Below, in pieces: positions 1-11,291 of a stretch of 64,000 nucleotides of DNA. Position 1 is the stretch's first letter; each line of letters opens with the position of its first letter. A program made the position numbers and the translations under genes. This stretch comes from Bubalus kerabau (Eukaryota > Chordata > Mammalia > Artiodactyla > Bovidae), in the NCBI RefSeq assembly GCF_029407905.1, contig NC_073624.1:109182001-109246000 (forward strand), given 5' to 3'. The notes under the pieces are model-generated. The model worked only from the letters and a program-made list of their open reading frames with translations, was not told the DNA's origin and made no database searches.

Positions 1-957
1 ATAATGACAGCTATTAAAAATGAAGTTATAATGGAGTATTTATGTACTAAGAATAACAAAGTCAATATTATAAAGCAAAACTATAGAAGAAAAAGGAGTA
101 TTAGAAAACCCCTAGTATAAGGAAACAATTTATTTCTTTAGTCCAGACAGGTAAGTCAACACAGTAAATAATACCAGGGAAAAATAATCAAAAGTAAAGA
201 CAGAAGATCTAACAGAATAAGATAGACTGCATTGACATGTAAAAATGCTCCCTAGTGCTCATAAAACAATAAACATGACTAGAATCTTAACTACAAAAAA
301 ATTACATAGATCCTAAAATATAAATATTGTACCAATATCATTATCTGATTAAAGGAAACTAAAAAATTTTTAAAACCCAAATATCTTACCAAATCAAAAT
401 AAATAAATTTTTCCTTAAACAATCTTCTACTAAAGAAGTAAATCAAATCTACATGTTTTAAAATCTAGAAAACATTTAAATGCCAACATTCTTATTGAAA
501 TCTATAGAATATACCTAACACTGTATTAAGATAATTCATTGCTACAAATTTTGTGTCAATAAAAATAATGAAAACAAATTATCTGATTGAAAATATTAGA
601 AAACAAATCACAAATTAAGCCAAAGGGAAACAGGGAATAATTATTAATGATAAAAACAGAAGTTATTTATAAATCTGAAAATAATAGCAAAATTCAAATC
701 TAGTTTTCAAAATAACTATACAGGCATTAAACTAATAACCAACCTAGTCATGAAAAAAAATTGTAGAAAAAAATTCCCTAAAATTTAAAAATATCAAATT
801 AAAAACTGAGAAATGAAGAAAAACAAAAACAATGGAATAAACAAAAATTTTTTCTAAAAAAATGCAAACTGAATTCGCAACTAAAATCTAAATATGTCAA
901 TACCGACAGAAGAAATAATGTTTGTAAACTGAGATCTCTCTCTAAAAGCACTAGGCA
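1..957 (+). repeat. Ancient L1 (ORF2) relic, 5' part
   Basis: Very A-rich, decayed sequence. From about position 360 onward, and most clearly at 600-850, the order of words follows the stretch of mammalian L1 ORF2 between the endonuclease and the reverse transcriptase. Examples are the run resembling 'gggaaataataaagat..gcagaaat' near 627-665 and the 'gttttcaaaataa' block near 703. No open frame survives. Positions 1-360 have the same composition but I cannot align them with confidence. The relic seems to resume after the inserted BovB and Bov-tA. The family is probably an old L1M or HAL1-like group; a repeat-library search would settle it. Confidence 0.5.
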
Positions 958-968
958 TAGATCATTTT

Positions 969-1730
969 CATATTGTTCATGGGATTCTCATTAAGGAACT
1001 AAAGAGCTTCTCAATGAAAGTGAAAGAGGAGAGTGAAAAAGCTGGCTTAAAACTCAACATTCAAAAAACGAAGATCATGGCATCCAGTCCCATCACTTCA
1101 TGGCAAATAGATGGGGAAACATGGAAACAGTGATAGACTTTGTTTTCTTGAGCTTCAAAATCACTGCAAATGGTGACTGCAGGCATGACATTAAAAAACG
1201 CTTGCTCCTTGGAAGAAAAGCTATGACCAACCTAGAGACAGCATATTAAAAATTAGAGATATTACTTTTCCAAGAAAGATCTGTCTAGTCAAAGCTATGG
1301 TTTTTCCAATAGTCATGTTGGATGTGAAAGCTGGACTATAAGGAAGGCTGAGCACCAAAGAATTGATGCTTTTGAACTATGGTGTTGGAGAAGACTTGAG
1401 AGTCCCATGGACTGCAAGGAGATCCAACCAGTCAATCCTAAGGGAAATCAGTCCTGAATATTCATTGGAAGGACTGATGCTGAAGCTGAATCTCTAATAC
1501 TTTGGCCACCTGATGCAAAGAACTGACTCATTGGAAAAGATCTGAGGCTGGGAAAGATTGAAGGCAGAAGGAGAAGGGGACAACAGAGGATGTGATGTTG
1601 GATGGCATCACCAACTCGATGGATATGAGTTTGAGTAAACTCCAGGAGTTCGTGATGGACAATGAAGCCTGATGTGTTGAAGTCCATAGGGTGGCAAAGA
1701 GTCAGACGTGATTGAGTGACTGAACTGAAC
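969..1730 (+). repeat. BovB LINE (RTE), internally deleted, with target-site duplication
   Basis: BovB 3' portion in sense orientation, ending in the typical 'gactgaactgaac' tail. It is flanked by a perfect 11-bp target-site duplication, tagatcatttt, at 958-968 and 1731-1741. The first ~20 bases (970-990, 'ttgttcatgggattctc') match the BovB 5' end, as seen at 58315-58332 in this window. Then the sequence jumps to the region just after the RT YADD motif ('aaggaactaaagagc', 993-1007). About 2.3 kb of the element is therefore missing between two joined BovB ends. The reading frame is broken by stops and indels. It sits inside the ancient L1 relic, so it is younger than that relic. Confidence 0.9.
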
Positions 1731-1806
1731 TAGATCATTTTACATGAAAAATATATAAAATCCTTCACAAAGAGATCATTTCAAAGCTATTTAAACTCTA
1801 TTCATG

Positions 1807-2019
1807 TGGTGCTACTGATAAAGAAGACGCTTGCCAGTGCAAGTAGACATAAGAGATGCAGGTTCAATCTGAGTCAAGAAGATTCCCTGAAGAAGGGCAT
1901 GGTAACCCACTCCAGGATTCTTGCCTAGAGAATCCCATGGACAGAGGAGCCTGGCAGGCTGCAGTCTATAGGGTTGCACAGAATCGGACATGACTAAAGC
2001 AACTTAGCATGCATGCATG
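1807..2019 (+). repeat. Bov-tA SINE
   Basis: tRNA-Glu-like head (degenerate, 'aaagaagacgcttgcc..', with B-box-like 'ggttcaatc' at 1861-1869) followed by the BovB-derived Bov-A body ('ggtaacccactcc', 'attcttgcctagagaatccc'). It ends near 'aacttagcatgcatgcatg'. It is older and more diverged than other Bov-tA copies here. It is a pol III-type non-autonomous element, mobilised by BovB machinery according to the literature on these families. Confidence 0.85.
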
Positions 2020-3345
2020 AACTATATGTTAAAAAAAAAAAAAAGTAAAAACCCTGAATTCTGTTTTTTCAAAGCAACCATAAAATTACTAAGTATTGCA
2101 CTAAACCTGTCAAGAACTGTATAAAAATAGTAACATCATTTATGAATTATGAGACATTTATTATACAAATTTTGCAAACAGAATTCTGATCATTATATGA
2201 GTAAAATGTCATTTTTAAAGAGATTTTATTCTAGATAGAAGGACTGTTCAACATTATCTAAGTTATTAATATAATGTAACATATTAATAAGCCTAAGGAG
2301 AAATATCACAATATTATCCATAGATATTAATTAAATATAAAAATATTTTATATTTTATATTTACAGATATTATCTTAAAATGTTAAAATATATTTATTCT
2401 TAGTTCAAGAGGCTTAATAGAGAAGCAATAAATATTTGCCCTAGCAAAGTCAAGGACAAGATAAGGCTGTCCTCTGTCACATTAGTATCTAACATTTTAC
2501 TTTAGCTACTTGCCAAAATATTTTGATAAAAGATAAACGATATAAGATTTAGAAATAAAGTGGCCTCTTTACAGATGATATGTTTAAATACCTGTAAAAT
2601 AGAAGTGAATCAACAAAAATTATTCTGTGAGAAATAAAGTAACTCAGCATAGTATGGCATAAAACAGACTATTCATAAATAACCATTCAAATAAAATAGT
2701 TTGAGCCATATTGGACAATTATTAATCCATAAAAACATCAGAAATTCAATTAAACACTACTAACAGCAATGAGTAAAGTAAAAAGATAAATTTATAGTAG
2801 AAGAAAAGATCCCACTTTTAAGAATACAAAAGAGGTACAGTACCTATAAATAAACTTAACCAGAAATGAATAAATATTGTTTTTGACTAGAAACTGTAAA
2901 ATACTCATGAAGAAAGAAGATTCAAACAATTTATAATGTGATGTGATGTGAATTAAAAAAAATGTTTTTAACTAAACATGCTGTCTCAAAGCTCAGATGG
3001 AAAATAAATGTGAATAATCAGGAAAATTCTTTAATAAAAATAAGGTCAATAGAGGCCATTAGCCCATTAATATAAAATATAAAGCTTTCATAAATAAAAT
3101 AAGATAGTACATTAGTAGACTATTGGAATAGAAGAAAACATATAGAAATATACATACAAACATGTACATATTATAATATGTGAAAATGTTTTGATCTAAA
3201 GTTAGGAAAGAAAAAAATAGCTCATTCTATAAAAGGTTTGGGGAAAACTGGGTAACCATCAATACACAAATAAATTTGGAACTGTATTTCATGTCATACA
3301 TTAGAAAAAAAATGCAAAATGAATCAAATATGGAAAAGTCAAATT
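2020..3345 (+). repeat. Ancient L1 (ORF2) relic, RT and 3' part
   Basis: Decayed but ordered L1 ORF2 words. Around 2240-2340 there is 'gttcaacatta..taatgtaacatattaataagcctaagga' (the region before RT motif A). Around 2450-2590 there is 'caaggacaagataaggctgtcc..' followed by 'tttacagatgatatg' (degenerate motif B and the F/YADD motif). Around 3236-3330 there is 'ggggaaaactgg..' and 'aaaaatgcaaaatgaatc' (ORF2 C-terminal part). Together with the first 957 bases this looks like one old sense-strand L1 interrupted by BovB and Bov-tA. No frame is open. The exact subfamily is not determined. Confidence 0.6.
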
Positions 3346-3574
3346 TTAACAAAGGCATGCAGTATAGCTGTTAAATGAATGACCCTAATTTGATCTTGCT
3401 AAGCCATAATGACCTATTTACAGAATATCATTTCCTAATCCTGGATCCACTGGACATATTTGAACATTTTGCAGCTGTTCATTTCCATTTAAAACCCTCC
3501 AATCTTTGGCTTGAGTGACTTCAGGGTTCAAAGCAGACTCAGGTCAGGCAGATAGTTATAGTTACAAGATGCCA

Positions 3575-3801
3575 GTTCAGGTCAGTTCAATCGCTGTCGT
3601 GTCTGACTCTCTGCGACCCCATGGACTGCAGCACGCCAGGCCTCCCTGTCCATCACCAACTCCCAGAGTTTACTCAAACTCATGTCCATTGAGTCGGTAA
3701 TGCCATCCAACCATCTCATCCTCTGTCATCCCCTTCTCTGCCTGTCCTCAATCTTTCCCAGCATCAGGGTCTTTTCAAATAAGTCACTTCTTCACATCAG
3801 G
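3575..3801 (-). repeat. BovB LINE, 5'-truncated 3' end, with TSD
   Basis: Antisense BovB 3' end of 227 bp. It is flanked by a perfect 12-bp target-site duplication, tacaagatgcca, at 3563-3574 and 3802-3813. The BovB 3' tail (reverse of 'ctgaac..') is at the left end. Only the 3'-terminal portion was copied, the usual result of incomplete target-primed reverse transcription. Confidence 0.93.
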
Positions 3802-3813
3802 TACAAGATGCCA

Positions 3814-4376
3814 AAATATAAATAAAACTAAAGTGAATAAACTGAATAAGTGGTGAGAAGAAAAATGAATTCCAAAGATATTTCCTAGGTGTATTATTGA
3901 TTAAATGACTTCATTCATTCTTCCCTGACTCACCTTCCATAAGCAATTTTTGTGGAGGTAGGTTTTTAAACTCCAAGGTTTTGCTTTGCTTAGGGTTAGG
4001 CAATCAGAGGCATGTCTTTTCCAATATCCTCCCATACAAGATTTTAGCCTCTTTGAATAAGTAAGAAACAGCCACTTAGAGAGCAACATTGGAATGGACA
4101 TCCAACTACTGGTTTGTACTGTAGATAATAAATCTTCACGTCTACCTGGCCCTTTAAAGTCTTCTTCCCTGGGATCTTTCATGTTTTTAAATATTATTGT
4201 TTTCACCAATTGGGTCCTCCCCTTCAGAGATCTTACCTACTCTAATAACTAAAAAAAAAAAAAAAAAAATTGATGACTCCAAAACCTATAATCATATCTT
4301 TAAAAAACCTTTGGCTCCAGACCATTTTTACCAATTTACTATAAATTGTTGTCTCAAGTCAGAGACAACCACATGA
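3814..4376. other. Unassigned AT-rich sequence with A-tract
   Basis: I see no repeat or exon I can name. It contains an A-run of about 19 bases at 4251-4269, which could be a retroposon tail, but no recognisable body lies upstream of it. Confidence 0.4.
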
Positions 4377-4765
4377 AGGCAGCTTAACACAGTAGTTAAG
4401 AGCATTGTGGGGGCAGGGGGTGGTGCGGTTCCCTGGAGGCTCAGTGGTAAAGAACCCATCTGCCAAACAGGAGACTTGAGTTTGATCCCTGGGTTGGAAA
4501 GACCCCCTGGGAAGGAAATGGCAACCCACTTCAGTATTCTTGCCTAAGAAATCCCATGGATAGCAGGAGCCTGGCAGCTACAGTCTAGGGGTCGCACAAG
4601 AGTCAGACAGGATGTAGAGACTAAACAATAACAGCATTGGAGCCAGGCTGCCTGGGTTCAAATCCCAAGTTTGTCAATTACTATTTTAAATACATGGTCA
4701 GGCAAAGTTGCTCAGTTTCACTGTGGTTCAGTTTCTCCCGATAGCTAAATTATTTAATATTTATC
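4377..4765 (+). repeat. MIR SINE, split by a Bov-tA
   Basis: The left piece (4377-4407, 'agcttaacacagtagttaag' onward) and the right piece (4633 onward, 'attggagccaggctgcctgg', 'gttcaaatccc') together read as the 5' half of a MIR element (CORE-SINE with tRNA-type B box). A Bov-tA interrupts it at 4427-4632, and the word agcattg occurs on both sides (4401-4407 and 4633-4639) as the target duplication. The 3' part after 4690 is strongly diverged. Confidence 0.75.
4427..4632 (+). repeat. Bov-tA SINE inserted in MIR
   Basis: Complete Bov-tA order: head 'ttccctggaggctcagtgg', B-box-like 'gtttgatccctggg', then the Bov-A body ending near 'gactaaacaataacag'. The short duplicated word agcattg on each side marks it as a later insertion into the older MIR. 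Confidence 0.92.
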
Positions 4766-6056
4766 AAACATGTATAAGAGGATACAAGACAGATTGAGCT
4801 ATTTAGGTGTTAAGTAAATATAAATAATAATAAATGAGGGAAATTTACAGTGGGGATGTTCACTCCAAGGAACTTATCCATGTACTTCATTAGAAAGCCA
4901 ATAATTAGACATCTCTCCCCCAGGAGTTTGATGATCTATCTGCCTTAACCAGGAAAGTAAGGTATTTGACAATAAAGAGTAAAGAGTACTGTTCCTGCAA
5001 GAAACTTATCCCTCTCCTCTATCTCTCTTCCTAGAGCACCTAAGATATAAAAGCATAAGATAGAAGTTGAGGAGGTGGCCTAGGCGATACACTATCACCT
5101 TCCATGTGACTCCTGGTGATAATAAGGAAATGAGAGAGCAGACCACTGCACTTCCTCCCTGCTCCAAGTCCTTTGGCCCCCAAACCAGGTCTGAATTGTG
5201 ATGGGGGGAGGATATGAGATTAGAGTTGTAAATTAGAGTAGGCTTTTTAATAACTTAAAGTTGAGAGAAGTTCTAGAATTTGCCCAAGACATCATTTAGA
5301 GATTTGCTACCATTAGAGAAGGAAGATTTGATGTAGCACAGCTGGGGGCAATGATTAGAAAAAAATATAAATCCTTTTCAAGTGTTTACCCTACAAAGCT
5401 CAGACTCTCCAATAAACCTGTTATTATATATATAGCTATAAGAGCTTTGACATATGAAAGGCAAGCTGTAGCACTCAGATAGCTCTGGCTGGAAAAGCTT
5501 CTGCAAAATTTAAAATATTTTCATCAAGTCAAAAAATTAATCACTTATGACAGAAATCAGGAGTCACCTTAATTGGCTTATACTATAACTGATTTTATTG
5601 CCATAACCAAAAAAGTTTAATATTAAAAAATGATTTATTGCCCAATATAATTTCATTAAACTCAGGAATTTCTAAAAATGAAATGTCTTAACACATGCAA
5701 TCACACACATAGTCAAAATTAAGTCATATTTTTAGCAAAGAAAAATTATGTTCTTAAATACATCCCTCTTCACTAATTGTTTCATATGAATTAGATTATA
5801 TAAGGAGAATACAAATAAAAGTGACAAAGAAAAAGGCAGGTAAAAAAGAAAGAGCAGACAACTACCTCTGCAGTACTGTCTGAAGAATGCTAAAACATCT
5901 ACAGATGTAGAATTATATTTTTGCCAACCTATTTGTTGACTAATAAGTTGATTTCCTCATCTTTCAATGTTGCTATTAATACCACCCTGGGATTAGAATA
6001 ACAAACCTGAGGTGGGAGAGGCATTATTTCAAACAGACAAGTTAAATCAGGCTGTT
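4766..6056. other. Unassigned intergenic sequence
   Basis: About 1.3 kb of mixed-composition sequence without a named repeat, exon with splice signals, or RNA gene that I can support. A short (TA) run occurs near 5426-5438. Confidence 0.4.
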
Positions 6057-6068
6057 AACACATAAAAT

Positions 6069-6347
6069 CAGAGAAGGCGATGGCACCCCACTCCAGTACT
6101 CTTGCCTGAAAAATCCCATGGATGGAGGAGCCTAGTAGGCTGCAGTCCATGGGGTCGCTAAGAGTTGGACACGACTGAGCGACTTCACTTTCACTTTTCA
6201 CTTTCATGTATTGGAGAAGGAAATGGCAATCCACTCCAGTATTCTTGCCTGGAGAATCCCAGGGACGGGGTAGCCTGGTGACCTGCCGTCTATGGGGTCT
6301 CACAGAGTCGGACACTACTGAAGTGACTTAGCAGCAGTAGCAGTAGC
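6069..6347 (+). repeat. Bov-A2 SINE (dimer of Bov-A)
   Basis: Two Bov-A units in tandem. The first runs from 'gagaaggcgatggcacccc' to 'gagcgacttcactttcac', then the linker and second unit run from 'ggagaaggaaatggcaatcc' to 'gtgacttagcagcagtagc'. The flanks carry a 12-bp near-perfect duplication, aacacataaaat (6057-6068) and aacatataaaat (6348-6359), with one mismatch. Confidence 0.95.
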
Positions 6348-6500
6348 AACATATAAAATACTTAGCAGTATAACAAACAGTAAATATATGTAGCAAGCAT
6401 TAAATATATGTAAACTTATATAAAGACCTCTAAACATAATGGAGATGGAAGATCTTTGCTTTGTGTCCATTTCTTTAGGTCTCTATCATGCCCCCAATGC

Positions 6501-6733
6501 TGTTGATCCTTGAACAACACTGATTTGAACTGTGCAGGTCCACTTATATGTGAGATTTTTCACTAAATACATACTATAGTACTACCTAGTCCAGGGCTGG
6601 TTGAATCAGCAAATGCAGAAGCAAAGATATAGAAGGCTTACTGTAAAGTTATATGTGGATATTTGACTGCGCATGAGGTGATGGTGGGGGTCAGTCAACG
6701 CCCCTAACACTGTCATTGTTCAAGAATCAACTG
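6501..6733 (+). mobile_element. Tigger/MER2-like DNA transposon, internally deleted
   Basis: Terminal inverted repeats are readable: 'ttgatccttgaacaacac' at 6503-6520 and its reverse complement-like 'attgttcaagaatcaact' at 6715-6732. Internal text includes 'tttgaactgtgcaggtccac', 'aaatacatactatagtacta' and 'tttgactgcgcatgag', as in non-autonomous pogo/Tigger-group elements such as MER2. At ~233 bp no transposase remains. The flanking TA is no longer visible. The subfamily name is by recall and needs a library match. Confidence 0.75.
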
Positions 6734-7195
6734 CAAATCTTTCTAAACTGAATCCATAAATACCATACAAAATTCACTGTAAACTCCAACTTTTCCAAAC
6801 CAGCTGCTTCCTCCAGGCATTCTGTATGGTTTTAGAATTTCTACATATGTCGGCATTCCAGTTGTTTCAAATTCCCTCCCCCTTCTTCCACCTTCCAGTC
6901 CTTCTCCCTATTCTATCTTTGTCTCTGTTTCTACCTCTTTTATTATTGCTGCTCTTTTCTCATTTTTTTTTCAAATTTTAAGTTTGAAACACTGCTCAGA
7001 AAACTCTTCAGGATATTTTTTCTGACAACTGCTCACACCTCCAACTAGTATACACAGCTAGGCGGGCTCTGCGTCCCACTCGTTGACTTGCTGTATACAA
7101 AGCTGCAAAGTTTATACAAGGTTCTCTTCCCAGGGTCCCTCTGAAAGAAAGTCAAGACAAAAGGAGCTGGCCATCATCCAGACATTCTGTAGACA
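6734..7195. other. Unassigned sequence
   Basis: Includes a pyrimidine-rich patch at about 6870-6970. No gene or named repeat is supported. Confidence 0.35.
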
Positions 7196-7386
7196 TGTAG
7201 TTCTCAAACTGTGCTCCAGACTAGCAGAATCAGTAATATCTGAAGGTAAGTGAGAAATGCAAGATTTCTAACCACACTCTAGACCTGCTAAATTAGAAAC
7301 CCTGGGGTTGAGGTCCTGCCATTTTTGTTTTCATAAGCTCTTTAGGTGATTCTGATTCATGCTGCAGTGTAAGAATTACCGCTGTA
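7196..7386 (+). mobile_element. MER5A-like hAT (Charlie group) miniature transposon
   Basis: Starts 'tagttctcaaactgtgctcc' and contains 'agaaatgcaagatttct', 'aaattagaaaccctggggtt' and 'tttaggtgattctgattcat', ending 'gtaagaattaccgctgta'. This is the order of a complete MER5A of ~190 bp, a non-autonomous hAT element shared by placental mammals. It is diverged and inactive. Confidence 0.8.
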
Positions 7387-7692
7387 GATGATGTCCAACA
7401 AAGTATCTCTCCATGTAAGAAAGCTACTTTGCTGCTGAGTCAGGAGAGTGTCTAGAAATAAATCAACATGGTTAATTAAGAGAGAAACAGTAGGGGGGGA
7501 AAAAAAAAACTAGACCTAATGTACTATAGTTCCTTTCCTGATGTTTATTCGAATGGTTCACAGAGGTAGAAGGAGAAATTGTACTTAGAATAAGTAAAAG
7601 GATTATTATCAACTGGTTATGATGGAAAGATATAAAATTTTATTTATGGTTTGAATTAGTCATGCGTTTATTCAGCAAATGTTTCTTGAAAC

Positions 7693-8030
7693 TTTTTTTA
7701 ATATAAATTTATTTATTTTAATTGGAGGCTAATTACTTTACAATATTGTATTGGTTTTGCCATACATCAACATGAATCCACCACAGGTGTACACGTGTTG
7801 CCAATCCTGAACCCCTCTCCCACCTCCCTCCCCATTCCATCCCTCTGGGTCGTCCCAGTGCACCAGCCCCAAGCATCCAGTATCATGCATCGAACCTGGA
7901 CTGGCGATTCGGTTCATATATGATATTATACATGTTTCAATGCCATTCTCCCAAATCATCCCACCCTCTCCCTCTCCTACAGAGTCCAAAAGACTGTTCT
8001 ATAGATCTGTGTCTCTATTGCTGTCTCGCA
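7693..8030 (-). repeat. Ruminant L1 3' UTR, 5'-truncated
   Basis: Antisense L1 3' end. A T-run at 7694 (the reversed A tail) is followed by 'aattggaggctaattacttt', 'cacctccctccccattcc', and the G/C-rich 3' UTR to 'ctgtctcgca' at 8030. The same 3' UTR in sense occurs at 47650-47970, confirming identity within the window. I could not find a convincing target-site duplication. Confidence 0.9.
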
Positions 8031-8071
8031 GAAGACAGGAACCTTATACTTCATAAAGTTAAATTCTAGTA

Positions 8072-8577
8072 TGTGTAAGAAGTCTCATTTGCCCTCTTTG
8101 AGTCCCTGGCTAGGCCTAAGAATTAAACTGAAGTAAAACAGATTAACAGGAGAAAAAGCATACAAGTTTAGACAAAGTTTTACATATAGGTGGAAGCCTT
8201 TATGTGAGAATAAAAACCCGAAGAAGTGACCAGAATGAAAAGCTTTTATACCCTTTAGACAAAGAAAAGACATTTGTGAAGAACTGATAAAGGATTTGGG
8301 GCTGCAATAACAAACTGTTGACAAGTGATCAGGAAGTGAGGGTTAATTTAACAAGGTTGCTTTGCACAGAGTTTTCAGCCTCAATTCCCCATCTCTGGTG
8401 ATATAACAATGTCTTCCTTTCTTGTGGTACAGGAAGGGTACCTTTCACATGGGAGTTTTATCTCTGACTTTCAGGAAGAGGAAAAGAGGGTCAGAGTCCC
8501 TTTCCTGTACCTGCTGTTTCTAAGTGCCTTTAATTTAAAATAATCATTATGACAAAATAGCATATTCTGGGGATACA
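8072..8577 (-). repeat. Probable solitary endogenous retrovirus LTR
   Basis: Read on the minus strand, this ~506-bp block has LTR-like order. An upstream region is followed by a TATA-type word 'gggtataaaagctttt' (plus-strand positions 8239-8254). The downstream text near the other end ('ttctcctgttaatctg', 'gccagggactcaaagagg') resembles the 3' part of several mammalian ERV LTRs. The block can be bounded by TG (8072) and CA (8576-8577). No flanking gag/pol sequence is present, so it would be a solo LTR. No clear target duplication was found, and the family is not named. Confidence 0.5.
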
Positions 8578-10183
8578 TGTTCTGAATTATTCAAAGGGAA
8601 GAAAGAAAAACCTAAATATTTTATTATAATTTTAGGGCACTGTAAGAGTGATAAAGAAAAGGAAACTTTGTAAGGGATTAGTAATGACTGGAACTAAATG
8701 ATGGATGAGCAAAAAAGAAGAATATTAAAACAAGAAAATGAATAAAATTTGGGGAGTAGACGTCAACATGGGGATAATAGATTCTGGCAAAAAGAACATA
8801 AAAATGCAAATACCTCGGGCTGAACTTGAACATTTCAAAAATTAGCAAGAAGGCCAGCGTGGCTGCAACATAGTGAACAGAATGGAAGGTAGGAGAAAGA
8901 AGTAGAGGAAAGGGCTGAATCTGTGAGGACATCACAAGGATGCCAGATTGTATTCCAAATTTTGTGTGAAATCATTGGAAATTTTTCAATGGGAAAATTG
9001 ACATGATTTGCTCAACTGCTGTGTAAAGAAGCTATAAGTGGGGCAAGAGTAGAATAAAGGTAAAAACCACTCAGAAGTCTAGAGTAGAGGTCAAAACAAG
9101 AGTAGATGGTAATTTGGATGAGAGTGGTAGCAGATAAGATAAAAGGGATAATCAGATTATAGATGTACTGTAATAGAATTTATGGGTGAATTGAATGGGA
9201 AGTGTGATAGAACTAGGATACAAGGATTACTTGTAGGTTTAGGAGCTGAAAAACTGCAAAATTGGTAGTGCCTTTTATTGTGGTGGGAACCAATATGGCT
9301 GCAGCAGGCTTAGAGAGGGATACTGAGGTCATTTTTGGCACATTAAATTTGTCTGTCCAAGTAGAAAGATATATCATGCTTGTGCTGAGGGGAAAGACAA
9401 GATTAGTGAGAAAAATTGGGGAGGAATTCATGATATGAGAGAGAATACTTCTGAAGACTACACAGTTCATAGGAGGAAAGGAGGGAAAGTGTTTGCAGGT
9501 AATTAAGAAGACACTGAATTTTTTGGTATAAAAGCAGATGGTCACCAAGAAACTAAAAGTCAGGATTTCAGGTAAGCCCCCCCAAAATATTTGTTGACAT
9601 CTGTTTAGATGTGTGACTCTGTTCACAAATGGGTGTCTGGGTAGCTAGATAAATTACTAGATCAATAGGACCCCAGATTTTCTTTCCATGATCACCTTTC
9701 AGTGAGCTGCAAAAATTCAGAGATTTTCCACCAATTAATGAGGGTTGATAATATTTTAATACAAAGACAAAAATAGGGAAGGAAAATTGCCTCAAAGGAA
9801 AAATAGTCAAATTTTACATGTGCTGGTTTTTATGTACAAAAGGACTAGTAGAGAATATTTATAGCATATATACTATGGTTCATAGCAGAAAAATACTTAG
9901 AAAACCCTGAAGATTCACAGCCAAGCTTTAAGGATTTATTTAATGTATTACATATTGTCAAGAGAGTTTAATAAATGTGTTCTCTTGCTCAATAGAGTAT
10001 GCAGAAACAAAATGATTTAATATATTTTCTTAAAATATTTCTATATATCTTCCTGGCAAGATATTAAAACAACTTGTAGCTCTAAATATTTCTTCCATCA
10101 TAGCTAAAGTCACAGAACCTATTTTCATAATCTTGTTAACATGTACATATTAAACAACTCTAATATTTGTTTTTAAAAAAATT
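8578..10183. other. Unassigned; old interspersed repeat likely at 8890-9470
   Basis: The purine-rich text at about 8960-9270 ('ttcaatgggaaaattgacatg', 'actgctgtgtaaagaagc', 'ggtggcagataag'-like words, 'ggattacttgtaggttt') has the wording of an old, widely dispersed mammalian repeat that I recognise but cannot name with certainty. The remainder has no feature I can support. The open frames on the minus strand here show no recognised domain. Confidence 0.35.
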
Positions 10184-10482
10184 AATGAATATTTGTCCTA
10201 AATGGTATTTGAAGATTATAATTTCAAATAGCTGATTTTTGCATCTAAGGTAGAAAAAATTTATAGCAACTATAAAGAAAATATAAATATTATAGCTAGA
10301 TAGGAAAGCAAAAAACTAATAGCAAAATAGTGAAAGATCCAATTAACATCATGGCTTTTTCCAATAGGATAGTGGAATAGGTAAGTCAGCTTTAAAAAAA
10401 AAAAAAAAAAAACTGAAGAGGAAAAAATCCTTTTGTAAACAATACTTTTTGGTTACTAATTCACACTAGCAATTTCATAGCA
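10184..10482. repeat. Direct duplication, copy 1 (~299 bp)
   Basis: This block, from 'aatgaatatttg' to 'caatttcatagca', recurs in the same orientation at 11914-12204 and continues at 13508-13535 on the far side of an inserted L1. Shared words include 'atttgaagattataatttca', 'tttgcatctaaggtagaaaa', 'caattaacatcatggctttt' and 'aatccttttgtaaacaatac'. By eye most positions agree, with scattered substitutions and small indels. Copy 1 has an A-run at about 10394-10411 where copy 2 has a T-run. It could be a local segmental duplication or, less likely, two copies of an unnamed repeat. Confidence 0.85.
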
Positions 10483-11199
10483 AATGTATAACACGTGTAC
10501 CACCATGAAGACAGGGCATGCTGTAATCAGACTGCTTTGTGAATTTACTATAACAAAATGATTAGACACTGGATTCAATCATGCCATGTCTGGGAGTTGG
10601 CATCCTAACAACTGCAGCCCAGCTGCCAGCCCTGCCAGTGGTAGAAACTTACCAGTCCTTTGTAATAAGGTTGTCTGGAGCTATTCCTTTGATTACTTTC
10701 GAGAGAGAGAAAGAATTATGTATATCTTCTACATGTGTAGAGATGGCATGACTCATCTGTGGTTGGAGGCTTTTCTTATATATCTTACTACACAATGGTA
10801 TCCATATGAGTGATCACTGCCATGAACTCAGGAAATGAATATCTGGATACTTTTCATGATGAAACTAATAAATTATTCTAATGAATTCTGATGAGCAGGA
10901 ACTAATATAATAATTTCAAATTTTTCAGTTCATGCTGGAGTAGAGAATAGCATGCTACAGCTTTAGCCAGTGCCTTTCCAAATTCTTAAGTGATATATTA
11001 TAAATATTTTAATAATAAGGGATTTGATTTTGCTGCCAAATCGTATCTACTACATGCAATGTAACAATTGAATGTATCAAATACCTTTAAAAGAGTTACT
11101 TCTCCTATGGTCAGATTTTGAAATGCCCCTGTTCTCAATCTCACCAACATCCCAAACTAGAAAGATTACACCATATTGTCCTTTTAGACAATTAACTTC
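10483..11199. other. Unassigned spacer between duplication copies
   Basis: Single-copy-looking AT-rich sequence. No gene, RNA gene or named repeat is recognised before the short L1 stub at 11212. Confidence 0.35.
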
Positions 11200-11211
11200 A
11201 AGAATGATATT

Positions 11212-11280
11212 TTTTTTTAATATTTGGCAAAACTAATACAGTTATGTAAAGTCTAAAAATAAAATAAAATTAAAAAAAAA
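11212..11280 (+). repeat. Very short L1 3'-end insertion with TSD
   Basis: Only ~69 bp were inserted: extra T bases, then the last ~60 nt of the ruminant L1 3' end ('atttggcaaaactaatac..taaaataaaatt') and an A tail. A 12-bp perfect duplication, aagaatgatatt, flanks it at 11200-11211 and 11280-11291. This proves a genuine retrotransposition event despite the tiny size. Confidence 0.93.
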
Positions 11281-11291
11281 AGAATGATATT

